Source: Blasia pusilla
Lineage: Eukaryota > Marchantiophyta > Marchantiopsida > Blasiales
Assembly (NCBI GenBank): GCA_050084515.1
Contig: CM114272.1
Coordinates: forward strand, 47,244,001-47,308,000
Direction of reading: 5' to 3'
DNA: 64,000 bases
In this document: one piece after another, positions 32,001 to 45,249 of the stretch
Position numbering within the stretch: the stretch's first letter is position 1
Layout of the letters: the number at the start of each line of letters is the position of its first letter
Notes under the pieces: generated by a model
Database searches by the model: none
What the model saw: the letters and a program-made list of their open reading frames with translations, nothing else
Told to the model about the DNA's origin: nothing
Made by a program: the position numbers and the translations under genes

Positions 32001-35000
32001 GTCCATCATGTGGAAGATGCACGACAGAGACTGTCCTAATTGGAGCTGCTGCCCCAAACCCTGAGGAACGTAGATTTCTAGCAAGCAAAGTTGAGATTTT
32101 CAGGTAAGTCTGTTGTTTATATGCTATTTTTCGTGATCAAGAAATGAGAAAGTGATTCTGCTTAGCAACTCTGTGGCTGAAAGAACAACCTCATTGCAAC
32201 TTCAATTTTTCAGGTCTCACCTTTTCTTTATCCATATATGGACGTTCATGTAGATCTCAGAACTTAAAATTTGGAAGGTGCAAGAATTGTTGTCCTGAGG
32301 AAAAATCAAATTGAACAAAAGACAAATGTATCACAAAGAAGTGAAAGCTTGTGTTGTGTTGGTTTCTAAAAGGTCTACACAACTAGGTTGGCTCTGATTG
32401 TTAGAACAATAAGAGGGTAGATGGAGAAGATAGACGAGCTGTATGGGACTGGTGTAACTATATGAATGATTCTGATGGTGATAGGCAATGGTGTCGAAGA
32501 GTAGATAACATTAGTCTTAGTCTTGGTCAGAAGCATTGAAGAGTGCTTGCAGCTCTTAATCTAGAAGTTTGGGAATTATTTTACATCACAAAGATTCACA
32601 GGTCATGGATTTGATGTGGACCTATGATGTATAGATGCCCTGCATGCTACACTGAAGCTCGTTTTCCAAGATACAATGATCCCGTAAAGGTACTTTCATG
32701 ATTCATATGAGACAGAAGCCTCACATTTGTTCTCTTTCCCCACATCTGTTATTAACTCACAAACACTGCATCAATGGTAGTCGTCAGGTTTCTTCAATTG
32801 AATGTTGGAGGCATGTCCAATGACTGTTTCACACAAGGCACACTCAGATAGTTCAGTGTGTCAGATTGATGTACTGGCAAATCTCAGACATGTGGGTCAA
32901 TTTCAGTTCAGTTCTTTTTTTATTTTACTAGATGAGGTGTGAGCAGCTTTGGAAGTTGCCAGCCCCTGATTTCCTGTGGGGGTGGCCCCTTAGAACTAGA
33001 TCTTCAATTATGAGATGAGATGGTTGGAAGGGACTTTGTTTGTCTTGGGTATCAAGTGATTAAAGTCTGAAGGTTTGATATCACAGCTTTTGGAGACACG
33101 GAGTGGACGCTGTGGAGAATGGGCGAATTGCTTCACTTTGTATTGCAGGGCACTTGGCTATCGAGCCAGACTGGTTAGTGATAGAGTTTGCAGTTGATGT
33201 AGTTAATCATTTGTAGGTTTTGCAAAGTACTTGCCTTCAAACTTCCTTAGATTTTGTTCACACTGTCCATCTAAGGAATTATGGCCCAAATAAACTAGGG
33301 TATTGTCAGCTATCACTAGAGGCAATGAATAAGATGCAATCTTTCTAGGAGAGGTATGATTGCAGGAAACCTAGTCATCTAGTTTAGGAATCATCAAGGA
33401 CTTTCTATCAAACGAGAAGTTCTCTCTGACAAATATAGCCTGATGAATTGGCAACGGTTGAAGGCCTGAGTTGGGTGAATGACGCCAATTTTGTAGATTT
33501 GTCGTAAAGACCTCACATTTAATGCAGTAGATGCGCTTTATTTTTCAGATCCTGGAATTCTCAGATCATATCTGGACCGAGTGCTACTCTCCACTGCTTG
33601 GACGGTATGTCTTTCCTGATCATTGCCAGCTGATTTTAGGACTTCTTGTGGAGAATCTAGAGAGTTTAGGGACTTAGATACTGTGAAACAGGAAACATCA
33701 GGGTCCCCAACTAAGCTAACTCACAGAGGGAGTCTTATGTCCGCGTTTAGTTCAGATCCTTAAACGATGCCACCCTCTAAACTTCTCAGCAGACAGAAAA
33801 AACACACGAAAAGCACTCCAGTTAACGTTGGGACAAAGAGTAATTGCAATACAAGCAATGACGAGCTCATACACAGGAGACTTGGGCAAAAAAACGAGTT
33901 GAACACTAAAGGTGATTCAGTACAGTCCTGCAGCACCATGGTGGTGGCAAGTTAGTGCTTCACAATGGAGCAGATTAGCACCAGCTGAACAGGGTAACAA
34001 GCTGGAGATATATACACTAGAGGCTTGGAAGAGGAAGAGACTGTACTCATTAAGTAGCGCCTGTTGTAGCCTTGTGACCATAGACCCCGCACCCTGGTTG
34101 GATGGTGCTTGAGACTGGGATGGGTGTAGAAAGAGGAAGAAGTGAAGAAGGTACCATATGAGAGACTTGGAAGAGGAAGAGAGAGAGGGAAGGTGTAGCC
34201 AAAGGCTGGGTTGCTGGATAGACCCTAAAAGGGAACCGTAAAATATTTCTAGAAAAAAAAAGGGATTCGAATAACTTGTTCCCCTACAGTGGCTGTCCCT
34301 AAATTTAGATGACTTTAGTCATAGCTATCTATTCTCACCTATCTTCTTTACTGTACTAGGTCAGGGCAGCAGCAACTACAGTTCATGCCTATTCAACATA
34401 GTTCCTAGCTGATTTCTGTACACAATACAGTGGATATGTCCTGTGTTCTGGAATGTAATTCATTCTCCTTTCTTCTGAGCTGGACATTGATTTGTAATTA
34501 CCACTTCTCCGGAAAGTCTGTCACACACATACCCTAGATCTCTCCTGCTTCTACACTTTGGGTTGATTGCAGGTGGGTGCACACAGATCCATGTGAAGGC
34601 GTGACGGATAGACCTTTACTGTATGAGGAGGGGTATGAGAAATCTCAATTTCCACCTTTGCTTCTTCTAAATTTGCTTATTCATCTTATTAAAAGTCACA
34701 ATTTCTGCTCTTTTTTTGCAAAGTTGATGAATCTTTTCTCTGTAACTGTTCAAGGTGGAAAAAGAAGCTCAGTTATGTCATTGCTCTGGCTCATGACGGA
34801 GTTCATGATGTCACCAAGCGTTACACACGAAAGTGGCCCGAGGTATGGATAACTACAGTTAGGTGTCTGTACGACATATTCTCCAAGAGAAAAATAGGTC
34901 GTGGTATTGCTGCATAATATTCTCAGTCAAAATGTTGCTAGCAAGGGTGCAAAGAATACTATTTGTTGATACTTTTAATCTAAGACTGTGGAATACTATT

Positions 35001-36991
35001 GGTCGCAGGTCCTAACAAGAAGGGTAATAACCTCAGAAGAATCAGTACAAGAGGTTTTGGACATGATGAGGATGCAAATCAGGGCTGATTTTTCACCACA
35101 AGTGTGGAATGAACTCGCAGCATTTGATCAACAAGAAGAAGCAGAAATTGCAGCATCTTATCAAGAGGGCTCCAAAACTGAAATGCCATTGCCTGGACGA
35201 CAAAGTGGTTCTGAAGAGTGGCGGAGTTTGCGGGGGGAGATGGGAAGTTCACAGGAGTCAACTCCAGGTAAGCAAGAATGTCCGGTGCGCACATGTGTTG
35301 ACGAGCACGTGAAACTGATCAGGGAAGCGGTGGGCTCTCTCTTATCAGACATGGTGGAAGCCGATAATTCCACTTACAACATTGTGCAAGGGCTCCAGAG
35401 ATTGCATGGTTTTCTAATGAAGGTGAAAGCCCAGCCATTCCGGACACGTGAAGCTCAACTGGATTCTCAAACAGAAGCTCCGTGGTTGCATCATGCAAGT
35501 GATGAAACCATTGCCATCCTCCTTCAAGCATTAGGTCTCCAGTGGACTTTGCGAGAAGATGGACTATTTTGGGTTTCTCTAGCGGAAGATCCAGTTCAAA
35601 CAGCTCTACGTTTACCAGTAGCGCTGGAGCTCTTGGACAGCTTAACAAAGGATCAACCAAGTGAAACAACAATTAAGTGGCTTGTTCATGGTTCCAGATT
35701 AAGTAAGGGTGTTGCAGTTGCAAGCGACGAGGAGCCTCCTCTTGGTATAGTAAGTTCCTGAAATGCTCTCTTCCAGTAGGATTGCCATTTCTACAGTGTC
35801 TTCCAGTAGCTATCTCTGTTCACCGATAACCGTTCTGTAATCTTGTAGTCTTGTGCAGCTTTTGATGGCCTTTCTTCTACCAAATGGGAGGAGCCCAATG
35901 GAGCTAAAGGTATGTGGGTGCCATTACCCTAGATGAAGGTCATGGATGAAAGAGCTTTGAGTAACAAAGTTGTAGAATTGTCATCAGATGCAGAAACCCA
36001 CAAAAGTAGATAGGTTGCTTTGGCTATCAAGAAAATGTTCAACAAGGAATCCCATAGGTAACCATTCTCATTTCACTTCTTCGCATCTTGGGTAACTACA
36101 TCATGAGCAGTCACTATCCCAGACACAACAAGATGGATATGGCCCCACCTGACATTAGTGGGATTAGAGTTCTGATTGAGGTAGAAAGTGCAATTATTGA
36201 TTGCTGGCTTGTCTAGAATCCCAGCTGAACAGGAGGGTATGGGATTTGTTCCTACTTCACAGCAATCATATGAGTCTTGATTGATGCACAAACTGCAATG
36301 ATTCATCTATGGGTACTGCAGGTGCTTGGATTGTCTATCACTTGCCTCAAAACAAGAGCGAGATACTTGCTGCCTATGAGCTCACATCAGCAAATGATTG
36401 TCCAGCCCGGGACCCTCGTGACTGGTATGTGTCTAAACATGACTCAGTGATTCTAAAGAAGGAACCGCATGTGTAGCACTTCAGGGGTCGCATGCAACAT
36501 CAATGCAGTCTGCAATGTATTAGAAGGTGAGCTTGAAGCGGATGGTGTGTGATGCTATAGGATATTAGAGGGTAGCAGCGACAATGGAAAATCCTGGCGG
36601 ACACTGGATTCACAGTCTAATCAAAAATTCAGCAGACGTTTTGCCAACCACACGTATGAGATTACCCAGGAGAATCGGTGTCAATGCAACTCTTTCAGGT
36701 AAATCATTTCCTCAACCATTTGATTTCTGTTCAAACTTCGCAAACCTAGTTATATGAGTGTAGCTCACTTCATTCTCTTCCATGCAGACTAGAGTGCAAC
36801 TCAAGCAAGTCAAATCAATTCTGCAAACATTTGTGTGTTTGCAAACATCCTTTTTATGTGTCCTTATATGCTCTGACTGAATCTCACTTGGTTCGTTTCC
36901 ATACAGATTACGAGTGACTGCCACCCTAAATCCCAACGAAGATTCGCGGTTACAAATTGCTTCAATCAATCTCATAACCCAAAAACTGTAG
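29060..36991 (+). CDS. PNG1: peptide:N-glycanase (PNGase), cytosolic deglycosylase
   Basis: Fourteen exons: 29060-29122, 29705-29791, 30328-30410, 31990-32103, 32635-32689, 33087-33173, 33549-33604, 34573-34632, 34755-34842, 35009-35749, 35849-35909, 36322-36424, 36561-36698, 36907-36991. The joined frame is 1821 nt (606 residues plus stop), every intron GT..AG. The enzyme cleaves N-glycans from Asn of misfolded glycoproteins during ER-associated degradation. The zinc site is CGRC (85-88) and CPAC (117-120). The transglutaminase-like triad is Cys143 in GRCGEWANC, His170 in SDHIWTE, Asp187 in WVHTDPCEG. Next come [19 protein letters not shown] and a C-terminal sugar-binding-type domain ([40 protein letters not shown]). 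The N-terminus is short: ATG 29060 follows in-frame TAG 29021. Plant PNG1 is about 720 residues, so upstream exons may be missed. Confidence 0.93.
30640..31000. repeat. minisatellite-like repeats inside PNG1 intron 3
   Basis: Phrases such as AGCACACTTAGTGCAATAGC and AACCACTCAGGTTAG recur several times, with decayed versions (AGCACACTCAGTGCTT). The intron (30411-31989, 1.58 kb) is the longest of the gene. It also holds, at 31130-31260, repeated GTTACTATAGTAA-like palindromic phrases, suggesting inserted repeat or transposon DNA. Confidence 0.65.
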
Positions 36992-39900
36992 TTTGATTAT
37001 GTCAATTTTCTTATCATTCCCTCAGCTCTTCAGAACATCTTTCGTCTGTCTGAAGGCCCTTCAGACCATCGCGAGTATTATGTCTGCATCAAGAGCTTTG
37101 CACAGCAAGTCTTCTTTGAATAAGTTATTCTCAAGGAGACCTTGGACTCATTGCCCAGTTGCAGATCGCCTGACCTCCATGGCCACTTCGAATTACCAAT
37201 CATGCCCTGGATTCTGTGCTGGTAGGTAGAAATAGGCGCTTGACACCCCAAACAAGTGGTTGCTTCAGGACGTATGAAGAGTAATGTGGATGAGCTTCTT
37301 CCCCATGGGGTTATTTATTAATGGCATTTAGGAAATAAGAACTTGGTGCATAACATCACTCAAAACTTGTTGCATGAAATCCAACATCTTGATCGGCAGA
37401 ATATACTTACTCACTGCAATCATTGGGATACCAAGAACTTCATGAACTCCTTTTCGATGTTGGGCTCAGGTCTAAATTGGGATTTCTTGGTCACATGAAT
37501 GTGAAGTTTTATGGGCAGAAGTAGTGCATGTCCGAATAGGGTGTGAATCTATAGCAGTTATAGGAGGTCATTTGAATCTGGCATCTAGCTATGAAGATAA
37601 ACACAAATAATGGAACTTAAAGCAATGAGAATGTTTTCTATTTTTAAAAATTAAGAAGAGAGCATCATTATATGAGAGCATGGGATAGTAGGGTAGGACC
37701 ATGAGTCCTAATCCATGTAAGCCTAGTCAAGTGGTATGCTAATCACAAGGGATGATGTGGTAGCATATCTCCGAGCAGGCGTGGCTATAGGGATGTCTTT
37801 GTAAATAGAAAGAGGAGTTTATTGCACCGTAGGAATCTAGTTAGGGTTGTTGCAAATCCTCTCATGGGAATATCAATTTTTCTCCTGCTACAACATTCTT
37901 AGAGAAGTGCCCAACAATTTATTTAGTGTTACTTGAAAGAAATAAGGATTTCATGTTTCCACTTGCAATATTTTGCAACTTCGTCCAATTCCATGAGCAC
38001 TTCTTCCCATTTGTTCAGATTCTACAGAATACATTAAAAAAAATATCTTCCTATCAACTCAATTTTTTATGTAAAATTTTAGTAAATGTGAAGAAGAAAT
38101 GGGATTTATATGGTATAAATGTATAGAGCATGAGGGATGGCTTTGTAAATACTAGTAACTCACTACTCTACACTTCATGGATACACTTCATTTTAAGTGA
38201 GCAATTATTGTGAGTGGGAAGTGAATCCCTAGTGCTTCGTAAGATAAGTTTAAAGTAATCACTTAGTCTAATGTCTCTTTGTGAGTTGAAGAGAAGCACA
38301 TGGTATGAAGTGTAAATAGTAACTTAACTAAGTGGATATGGACAACTTAGTCTCATACGGTAGATGCTTCTAGACTTTGTGGGTTTAAGAGACCACTTAG
38401 CCTCTTAATGTGGATGCCTTTGGACTAATACGGTGTTAGTGAACGACTTAGTGTGAACTATAAGTCCTACTAGTAATTGGATTTAAGTGACCGTTTAGTG
38501 CGAAATTTAGATACCGCTCTGAACCACCTGGTTTGAACTCATCTACTAAGTGGGTTTAGATGGTTCTAAACGGATTATTAGTCTATTATTCAGAACAGGG
38601 AAGTCGATAACCTACCATTGGGATGAAGGATGTAATTCAGATTAAGGATATCGATAACCTATAATTTGGACTAATCACGAGATATCTGATGTTGAACTGG
38701 TTACTTGCCAATAATTGGGATCAATAATGTTATAATCCTGACCGTGATTAGTGGGCTTATTACCAGGGAGGAAATTAGGTAGACTTAGAAGATGAATCGG
38801 AGGTTAAGGATCGTGGGACCTCTAGTTTAAGGGATTAACTGCTAAACATTCCTTTGAACATTCAGATTACCGATGGGACTTTGTCCACATAGACTGTCTC
38901 ACTAGGTAATACATGGCCAGCACACAACCCAGGTGAAACTGTTGCTAGTTCCACCAGTTCGGTCCCATGTAAGAGCTTAGGGCCAGATCAGAAGATCAGA
39001 TCTGCAAGATATACTCCTTAACTACTGTAAACCCCACCTCTTTACCTTAAGAGGCTAGGGGAACTCTCTCCACTTCAGTATCACAATCCTATCCTCACCC
39101 TACTAACCAAAACTCCTTCCTTTCTCTTGAGTGCTTTGAGTGGAGTGGCCAGTGGAACCCAACAAGCACACTCTACTTAGAATTCACAGTCAAGGATAAC
39201 CACGGTAAAAGATAAGGTCCTCCAATGTCTTTGCCTTGGACTAGTTGAATGTACCAAGGCATCCTCTAAAGTACACCCGACTCCTAACCGATCAGGTAGT
39301 GCAATCACCTTCTTCTTCTCCTCGTACCTTGCTGATCTGCTTTGTTCTCCCTTCTTGTTCGGGTAGTAGGAGACTTAACAGTGAGCCCATGGTCTTCTAC
39401 CTCTGGGGAGCTCAAGCATGACCCCTCTCTCTCTCCACTCACTAACTCTTATCACTTACAGACTGGAAGTCCAAGTTGTCACACCCTGGAAGTAATCATG
39501 TGATTGGTGTCAAAGGCCAAGCTTAGGTGGGCGTAACAGCAAGCTTTCAAGCACACCTTGGTGGAGCACAATCTTGGAACCCAAGCTTGCCTCCCCTCTC
39601 TTGGTAGATCCTCTTGTCCTCTCCCTGCACTTTTGAATGATTAGTTGAATCATCTCCAAGAATCTCCCTTCATCAAGCCCTCCCCAACTCATCACTCAAT
39701 CATGCACATACTCGGATACAAGGCAATGGTGTGAACTCATTTCACATGGGCTACCTCTGTGAATCACAAAATCATAGAGTACATGAGAGACCTTCTTAGT
39801 CTCAGCCCCCCTTCAAGCACACTACACACTACCTAGACCTGGGAGCACAAAGCTGTCTTTGGTTAGCTTGGCTCAAGAGATCGAAAGTGTCTACTAGCCA

Positions 39901-40137
39901 ACAAAGATGTCTATGCCCGCCTTCAAGCAAACCCACCAGAGTATTTATAAGTGAAGTTGAGAGCCCTCTTCTTCCTTGAGCTTCTCTGGTATTCTGGGTT
40001 CCTACCTTCCTAAAAATCTACCTCCCCTAAGCATCTACTCCAAGGCATCTTGCCTGAAATTTCGACCTCATCTACTTCTCAACCTGTTCTCACTAGCATT
40101 TCCCAAGCTTGCTTCTTCTCAAGCTGGTTCGAGATTC
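36992..40137. other. intergenic downstream of PNG1
   Basis: No gene recognised. 38160-38780 has recurring short phrases (CACTTAG, GATAACCTA) without a fixed period. 39000-39900 is CT-rich with short open frames only. It may hold the decayed downstream part of the minus-strand retroelement at 40440-40880, but no terminal repeat pair was seen. Confidence 0.4.
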
Positions 40138-40436
40138 CCTTGGTGCTCCTCACCGATCTCACCCGATCTCTCATTTGCTCCTCACCTGATCTCACCCGAT
40201 CTCCTCATTTGCTAATTACTTCCCTGCTGCCTCCGATCATTACTTCTGTTGCTCTCCCGATCTGATCTCCTCTTTGCTCCTCACCTGATCTCACCTGATC
40301 TCCTCGGCTGATAATTACTTCCTTCGCTGCTCCTCACCGATCTCACTGATCTCTCATTCCTCACTCGCTCTCACTCTGATCTCACCTGATCTCCTCGGTG
40401 ATAATTACTTCCCCTGCTCTCCTCCGATAAGGCCTA
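40138..40436. repeat. degenerate tandem repeat, GATCTCACCTGATCTC type
   Basis: About 300 bp built from GCTCCTCACC, GATCTCACCTGATCTCCTC and GATAATTACTTCC modules. The large unit is roughly 110-120 bp and appears about two and a half times, with inner units of 9-19 bp. No coding. Confidence 0.75.
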
Positions 40437-40439
40437 AAC

Positions 40440-40880
40440 AAATCGAATGTGTAGCTTTCGAAACTTTTGGGGTCGACTATCATACATCAAACACCATGTC
40501 CCCCTCCTTCACTGGATCATGTTGTACTCGGTTATCAAACCTCATCTTCCTTTGGTCTTTGAACGGCCTTGGTCTTCTCTAATCGCCTTTCTCTCCTTCT
40601 CTAGGGCATCAATCATATCCAGCCTGCTATCTTTGCCACCTTCAGTTGGAAGTGCCCTTCTAGAGTATGATCGTCTTCAACTCCAACTCTACTACCGGGA
40701 GAGGGTTCGCCCATACACCAAGAAGTAGGGACTTTTCCTGTGGTGCTCTTTCTCACTGAGTTGTAAGCATGGACAGCTGAAGCTAATTTCTGTCCCAACT
40801 CGATATGTGAGCTGCCACTATCTTGGTCCGAATGGCACTAATGATCCCATTTTAATTGCAGATTGTTGTTCTAGCTCCTT
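40440..40880 (-). pseudogene. retrotransposon integrase C-terminal relic
   Basis: The minus-strand frame 40798-40613 reads LASAVHAYNSVRKSTTGKVP, the pattern of the last integrase-core helix of Ty3-type elements (AYN..V..STG..P). Further downstream on the same strand, about 40530-40450 in another frame, QHDPVKEGDMVFDV resembles the small C-terminal integrase fold. Frame breaks and stops show decay. No RT or terminal repeats were found in the neighbourhood. Confidence 0.5.
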
Positions 40881-41945
40881 CTACTCACCTAACTAGAGTC
40901 CCAAAAGTATCTAACACACATGGGAGCCACTCATGAAGGGGCGCACATAGACTAATTATTTTTAAATGAATTAAATATTCAAAATGTTTACTTCAACTTT
41001 CTCCTCTTTACCAATTTTCTGCTGTTAATTTTAGTTTCATGAAATCTTAGGCTCAAGGGAAATTCTAACAAAATTAATTAAAATCAAATGAATACGTGAA
41101 TATGGGGAAATGCATGTTGATTTGATATGGCTAACATAGAATGGAGAGGATTAGACCCATCACATGGTGACATAAAGGCTCTCCAAGGTGAGATAATACA
41201 ATTCTAAAATTCACCCTAAAAAAATGGATTAAATGCCTTTTTCTTTCAAACCATAGAAATAAAAAAAGGTGAATGTATCTTTAATTTATTTTACTATCAA
41301 CATGTTGGACTTTTTATTTTTCTTTGTTCTCTTCATACAATCTATCCATATGGACTCCATTCACAATGTGCTCTCGTACACATGATTTTTTTCGCCTCTT
41401 AAAAAAATGGGCTCCCGCTAGTTCGTCCATATAAATTTATCAAAGAAATGGGACCATTCTCCATGAAGTAGAAAATTGGGAATTCATTGAATCAACCACA
41501 TGGCCAAAAATTGTAGAAGTTCTTGCAAAGAATGCTTCTTTCCATTCTCCAATTTTTTATTGTAGGCAATGGATCTCCATAGCTTTGTAGCGGGCTCGAG
41601 CTAGTGGACTTCGGAGGTGGGCTTGATTTGTGGGAGACACTAGTGCTAGTAGTCCTCTTAGTGGTAATTATGTTTTTCTAGGTGCACTTGAGATTATCGC
41701 GGCTCTTGGTAAGTTTAGCCGATAGGAGGGGCACTCACTTTTTTTCTTTCATCCCGTTGGATATGGCCTTGGCATTCTTGACTCCTTCAGTTGCTCTTCT
41801 TTTGTACTTTTGATGGGTTTCCCCATAATCCCTTCTCATTCTCCATGAAGAAGTTGAATGCTCTCCGTATGAAAGGAAACTTATAAGAGGTACATAATAT
41901 TAGGACATCTCAAATAATCTCTTGTGTGAATGGATCTTCTTCAAA
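40881..41945. other. intergenic, AT-rich
   Basis: No gene or clear repeat recognised. Open frames are all short. Confidence 0.4.
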
Positions 41946-42259
41946 GTTGCATGTGGACAAAGTCCGTGTCGGCAGACATGTCCATGTCTGTGGACTTAAA
42001 TCTGTGCTATGGAAAGAGTTGTCCATATGGATCCCACCTTCCCCTTCTTTCTCATTTCCTACACTTGCCTTCATAATGTTCCGTACTTTCCCGTTTCTTC
42101 TCCCTCTAGCTCCACTCCCTCCCTCCTTATTGCTCCACTCGCCCTTGCTCTAACTTCCATCATAAACAATAAGTGTGGGCCCCATCTCTTGCAATCCTTG
42201 TCCGTGGACATATCAAGACTTGATCGTCCATAGGACAGACTTGTGTGTTTTTGTGCAAC
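41946..42259. repeat. MITE-like dispersed repeat, copy 1
   Basis: 314 bp starting GTTGCATGTGGACAAAG and ending TTTTTGTGCAAC. The two ends are imperfect inverted repeats (GTTGCA...GGACAA). The interior is pyrimidine-rich with CTCCACTCCCTCC. It matches 51639-51932 along its full length. No coding capacity, so it would be a non-autonomous DNA transposon. No convincing target-site duplication was seen. Confidence 0.6.
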
Positions 42260-44019
42260 CATGATATCGATCTTCTTGCCATACAAAGATCACAGGTATG
42301 GCCTTCTTGTGATATTATCCTTTTTTTCTTCTTCTTTTTTAATTAAAATTTCATTATTAGAAGGAGGATAATTTTTGAAGACCATTGGGTTATGATTGTA
42401 AATAAAGCACCAAGGTAAATTCCCCATTTGCTATTACAACATCTGCAATAATATGCCATAACATCTAGTTGAGAATCTTAGATGCCCTATTACATTAGTT
42501 TTTTTATGTTCACTTGAAAAACACTTTTGAGCGTGCATGGGAGATGTGGTATCCTTGGATAAGGATAAGATATTTTTCCATCTTCACCTTATGAAAGTCA
42601 ATGTCTACTACCAAAGATTAGAAATGTGTCTCTATGTTGGAGATCATCGTCTTTGTATCTCTACTGAGTCTACTTCATTCAATGACCTATATTTTAATTT
42701 TCATCGAGTGAAATGGAATGCCCCATGGTTTTAGTTGTCTTTTTGTTTTGCTTTTTAAGTCATGGATTCTCACCTTTTTCCCTCTCATCCACGCAGTGTT
42801 TTTTCTTTGAATTTGTTAACCTTATAATTTCCTTCTAAAAGTTGGAATTCCCAACTAAAGGTTGAAAGTTTGTCTCTACATCCTAAGTTCTTCTCGTTAA
42901 AGGACCTACGTCCTTGATTTAGAAAACCACTTTTCAAGCACCATGGGAAAGCATGAAAGTCCCACAACTTTGCCATGAAGTCTATGACTTTACAACTTGA
43001 ACTTTGAAAGAGCTTGATTAAAAATTGATATGTTGGCAATCTAGAAGTCCTTAAGATCTAGACTCTTTTTCTTTTTTTCCTTTTTTTGGTACTTTTTTAT
43101 TTAAAACAATATGGGACTATATGGGGTGTTAGAGCGCTATATTTGACATCTTGGATAGTTAAACAAGTACCTCTATCCCCGACTTGTTTCATGCTCCACA
43201 TGTTAGTACCATTCAAGATAGAATTTGAATAATTCAAAACTTGCTAATATTTTCCTACTTGAAAGTTGCATAAGGGTACTACTAGCAAGTTCTATCCTCT
43301 CCTCCCACTTTACTTCACTTTGACATTCCCAAACATTCAACCTCCACGACTTAGTCAACGCCTAAGGTAGTACATACCAATCACCAATCTCTAATATGAT
43401 TCCAACGACATTTCTTAGAAACCATGTCCCAAAATTTAAAACTCTAAGCTGAATCATTCTTTAAAAAGCATATAAGTTCACGTTGGATGGAGCATGCTCC
43501 AAAGGTAAAACAAATCTTTGATGGATGGATTATTCTCCAAAACCAGAAAGAGTATAGACTTAAAAAGCCCACACCCATTCAAAAAGTATAATCCACATCC
43601 ATCTTGGATTAGCAAAAATAGTTTAAAAGGTTGGAGGAGATGTAATCCACATACAAGTGGACATAATCCATCCAAATCAAATGATAAACCCAACACTGAT
43701 TTATTGTAAAAGTGAGCATTTCCATAAATAGCATGGCTATGGGATATGAAAGTTAGGGTCAGCATGGGGATGAATCACGTACTCACTTAGTGTTCGAATT
43801 TGGTTGGACCCAAATATTTCATAATTGGATTATTCATCTTGGGGGTTGCACAAATGGGTCAAAAAGGTCCCTACAAAAAGTTTGGAGTCCGTTTAACTTG
43901 GGATGAGGTGAGATGGTATGACATCAAACACAACTTCCAACGTTTGTCCCATTGACATCCGTAAAACGATCTCGAATTTGGCGTCCATACTATTCCGTCC
44001 ACGGAAGTGAGTGCCCATC
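42260..44019. other. intergenic, AT-rich
   Basis: No gene recognised. The longest frames (84-95 codons, minus strand at 43039-42785 and 43765-43478) have no known motif. Around 43543-43690 the words AATCCACATCCATC and AATCCACATACAAG recur weakly. Confidence 0.4.
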
Positions 44020-44595
44020 TTCCATTTTTCGTTCAACCCTAACCCTAGAGTTAGGGTTTCAAGTAACCCATGCATCCGTGTCCCAAAGAGAGAATCGATC
44101 TTTGGATCCGTTTAGACCAGAATCTTTAAGAATTAAAGCCTATCTTCAACCCTAGAGCGGGGGGTTTAAACAAATCCATGAATATGTTTCCCAATTATCA
44201 AAAGAATCGTTTCTTCCATTAGTGACCCGTATTCCTAGACTTAGAGCCTCAACTAGGGTTGGGGTTTCGATGAGCCCATGAATCCGTTTCCCAACTAAAC
44301 AAAAGAGCTATGGTTTCTTTCAAGTAACCCCCATTGATGTGTTTCCCAAATGATGAAACGAATTCCACCTTCCATTTGTGAACCGTGACTTCGCGTTAGG
44401 GTTTTGACAAACACCTTGATCCGTTTCAAAGACTACTAATCACGTCCTCCATTTGTGAACCCTTACCCGAAAATTAGGGTCTAAACTAGAGTTACGGTTT
44501 CAGCTAAACCGGGAATCCATTTCACAAAGAGTGAAAACCCATCCCATCTTCCAGTACTAGGCCCTAACCTGAAAGTTAGAGTTTTTAGGAGCAAA
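44020..44595. repeat. degenerate tandem repeat with GGGTTT and ATCCGTTTCCCAA words
   Basis: Five to six decayed units share, in order, TTAGGGTTT, ACCCATGAATCCGTTTCCC and CTTCCATTTGTGAACC. Copies of the central word start near 44070, 44177, 44277, 44333, 44414 and 44511, so spacing varies from about 55 to 107 bp. No coding. Confidence 0.65.
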
Positions 44596-44779
44596 AAAAA
44601 CAAAAAAAAAGTGGCAAGAACTCTCAAGATTAAGTAAAGTTCGCGAATGTGGCCAAAAAGTAGGAGACTATAGTCAAGCCAACATCCATAAAGCTATTTT
44701 ATAGAAACATTTGCCTCATGGAAAACCACCTTTGGCGTGAGCCATAAAATCTATATTGCTATCAAAGGAGTTATTTTCA

Positions 44780-45240
44780 AATGGTGACGCCAGAGAGATC
44801 AGCACGAGTCCTTTGAACCCAGAATGTACGACGCTTGGCATGGGCATTTGGGTAGGGGGCATTCTTGTAGCGTAACGGCGCGTTCAGTGCTACGGGATCG
44901 TGGAGTGGACACGGTCCCCTTACGGGTCCTTACTAGTATTATGTATGGTGAGTTCGCCGTAAGTGGTGTTTATGAACAATCGAATGATACTCCGAAGTGC
45001 TTTTGCATGAGAGGACTTACTTGTCACAACACTCCTTCTTTTAAGAGGCAAAATTATCCTCAGAACTCAATCAGTCCCCTCATTATCTTATGGTGTGACC
45101 ATCTTAAGGCTCGACTTGCCCATAATGCTCCTTTGAATAACCTTTAGCTAATCCAATGCCATTCCCCATCGACTCCGAGAGACGTGGGTTAGGATAATAG
45201 CTATCACGAAAGACAAAAAAAAAAAAAAAAAAAAAAAAAA
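44780..45240 (+). mobile_element. poly(A)-ended segment, possible retroposed sequence
   Basis: A 107-codon open frame (44824-45147) is followed by about 65 bp and then a run of about 28 A (45213-45240). A long 3' A-tract is the hallmark of LINE-mediated retroposition (SINE, LINE end or processed pseudogene). No AATAAA, no domain and no target-site duplication was recognised, so the source is unknown. Confidence 0.4.
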
Positions 45241-45249
45241 CCTCCTTTG

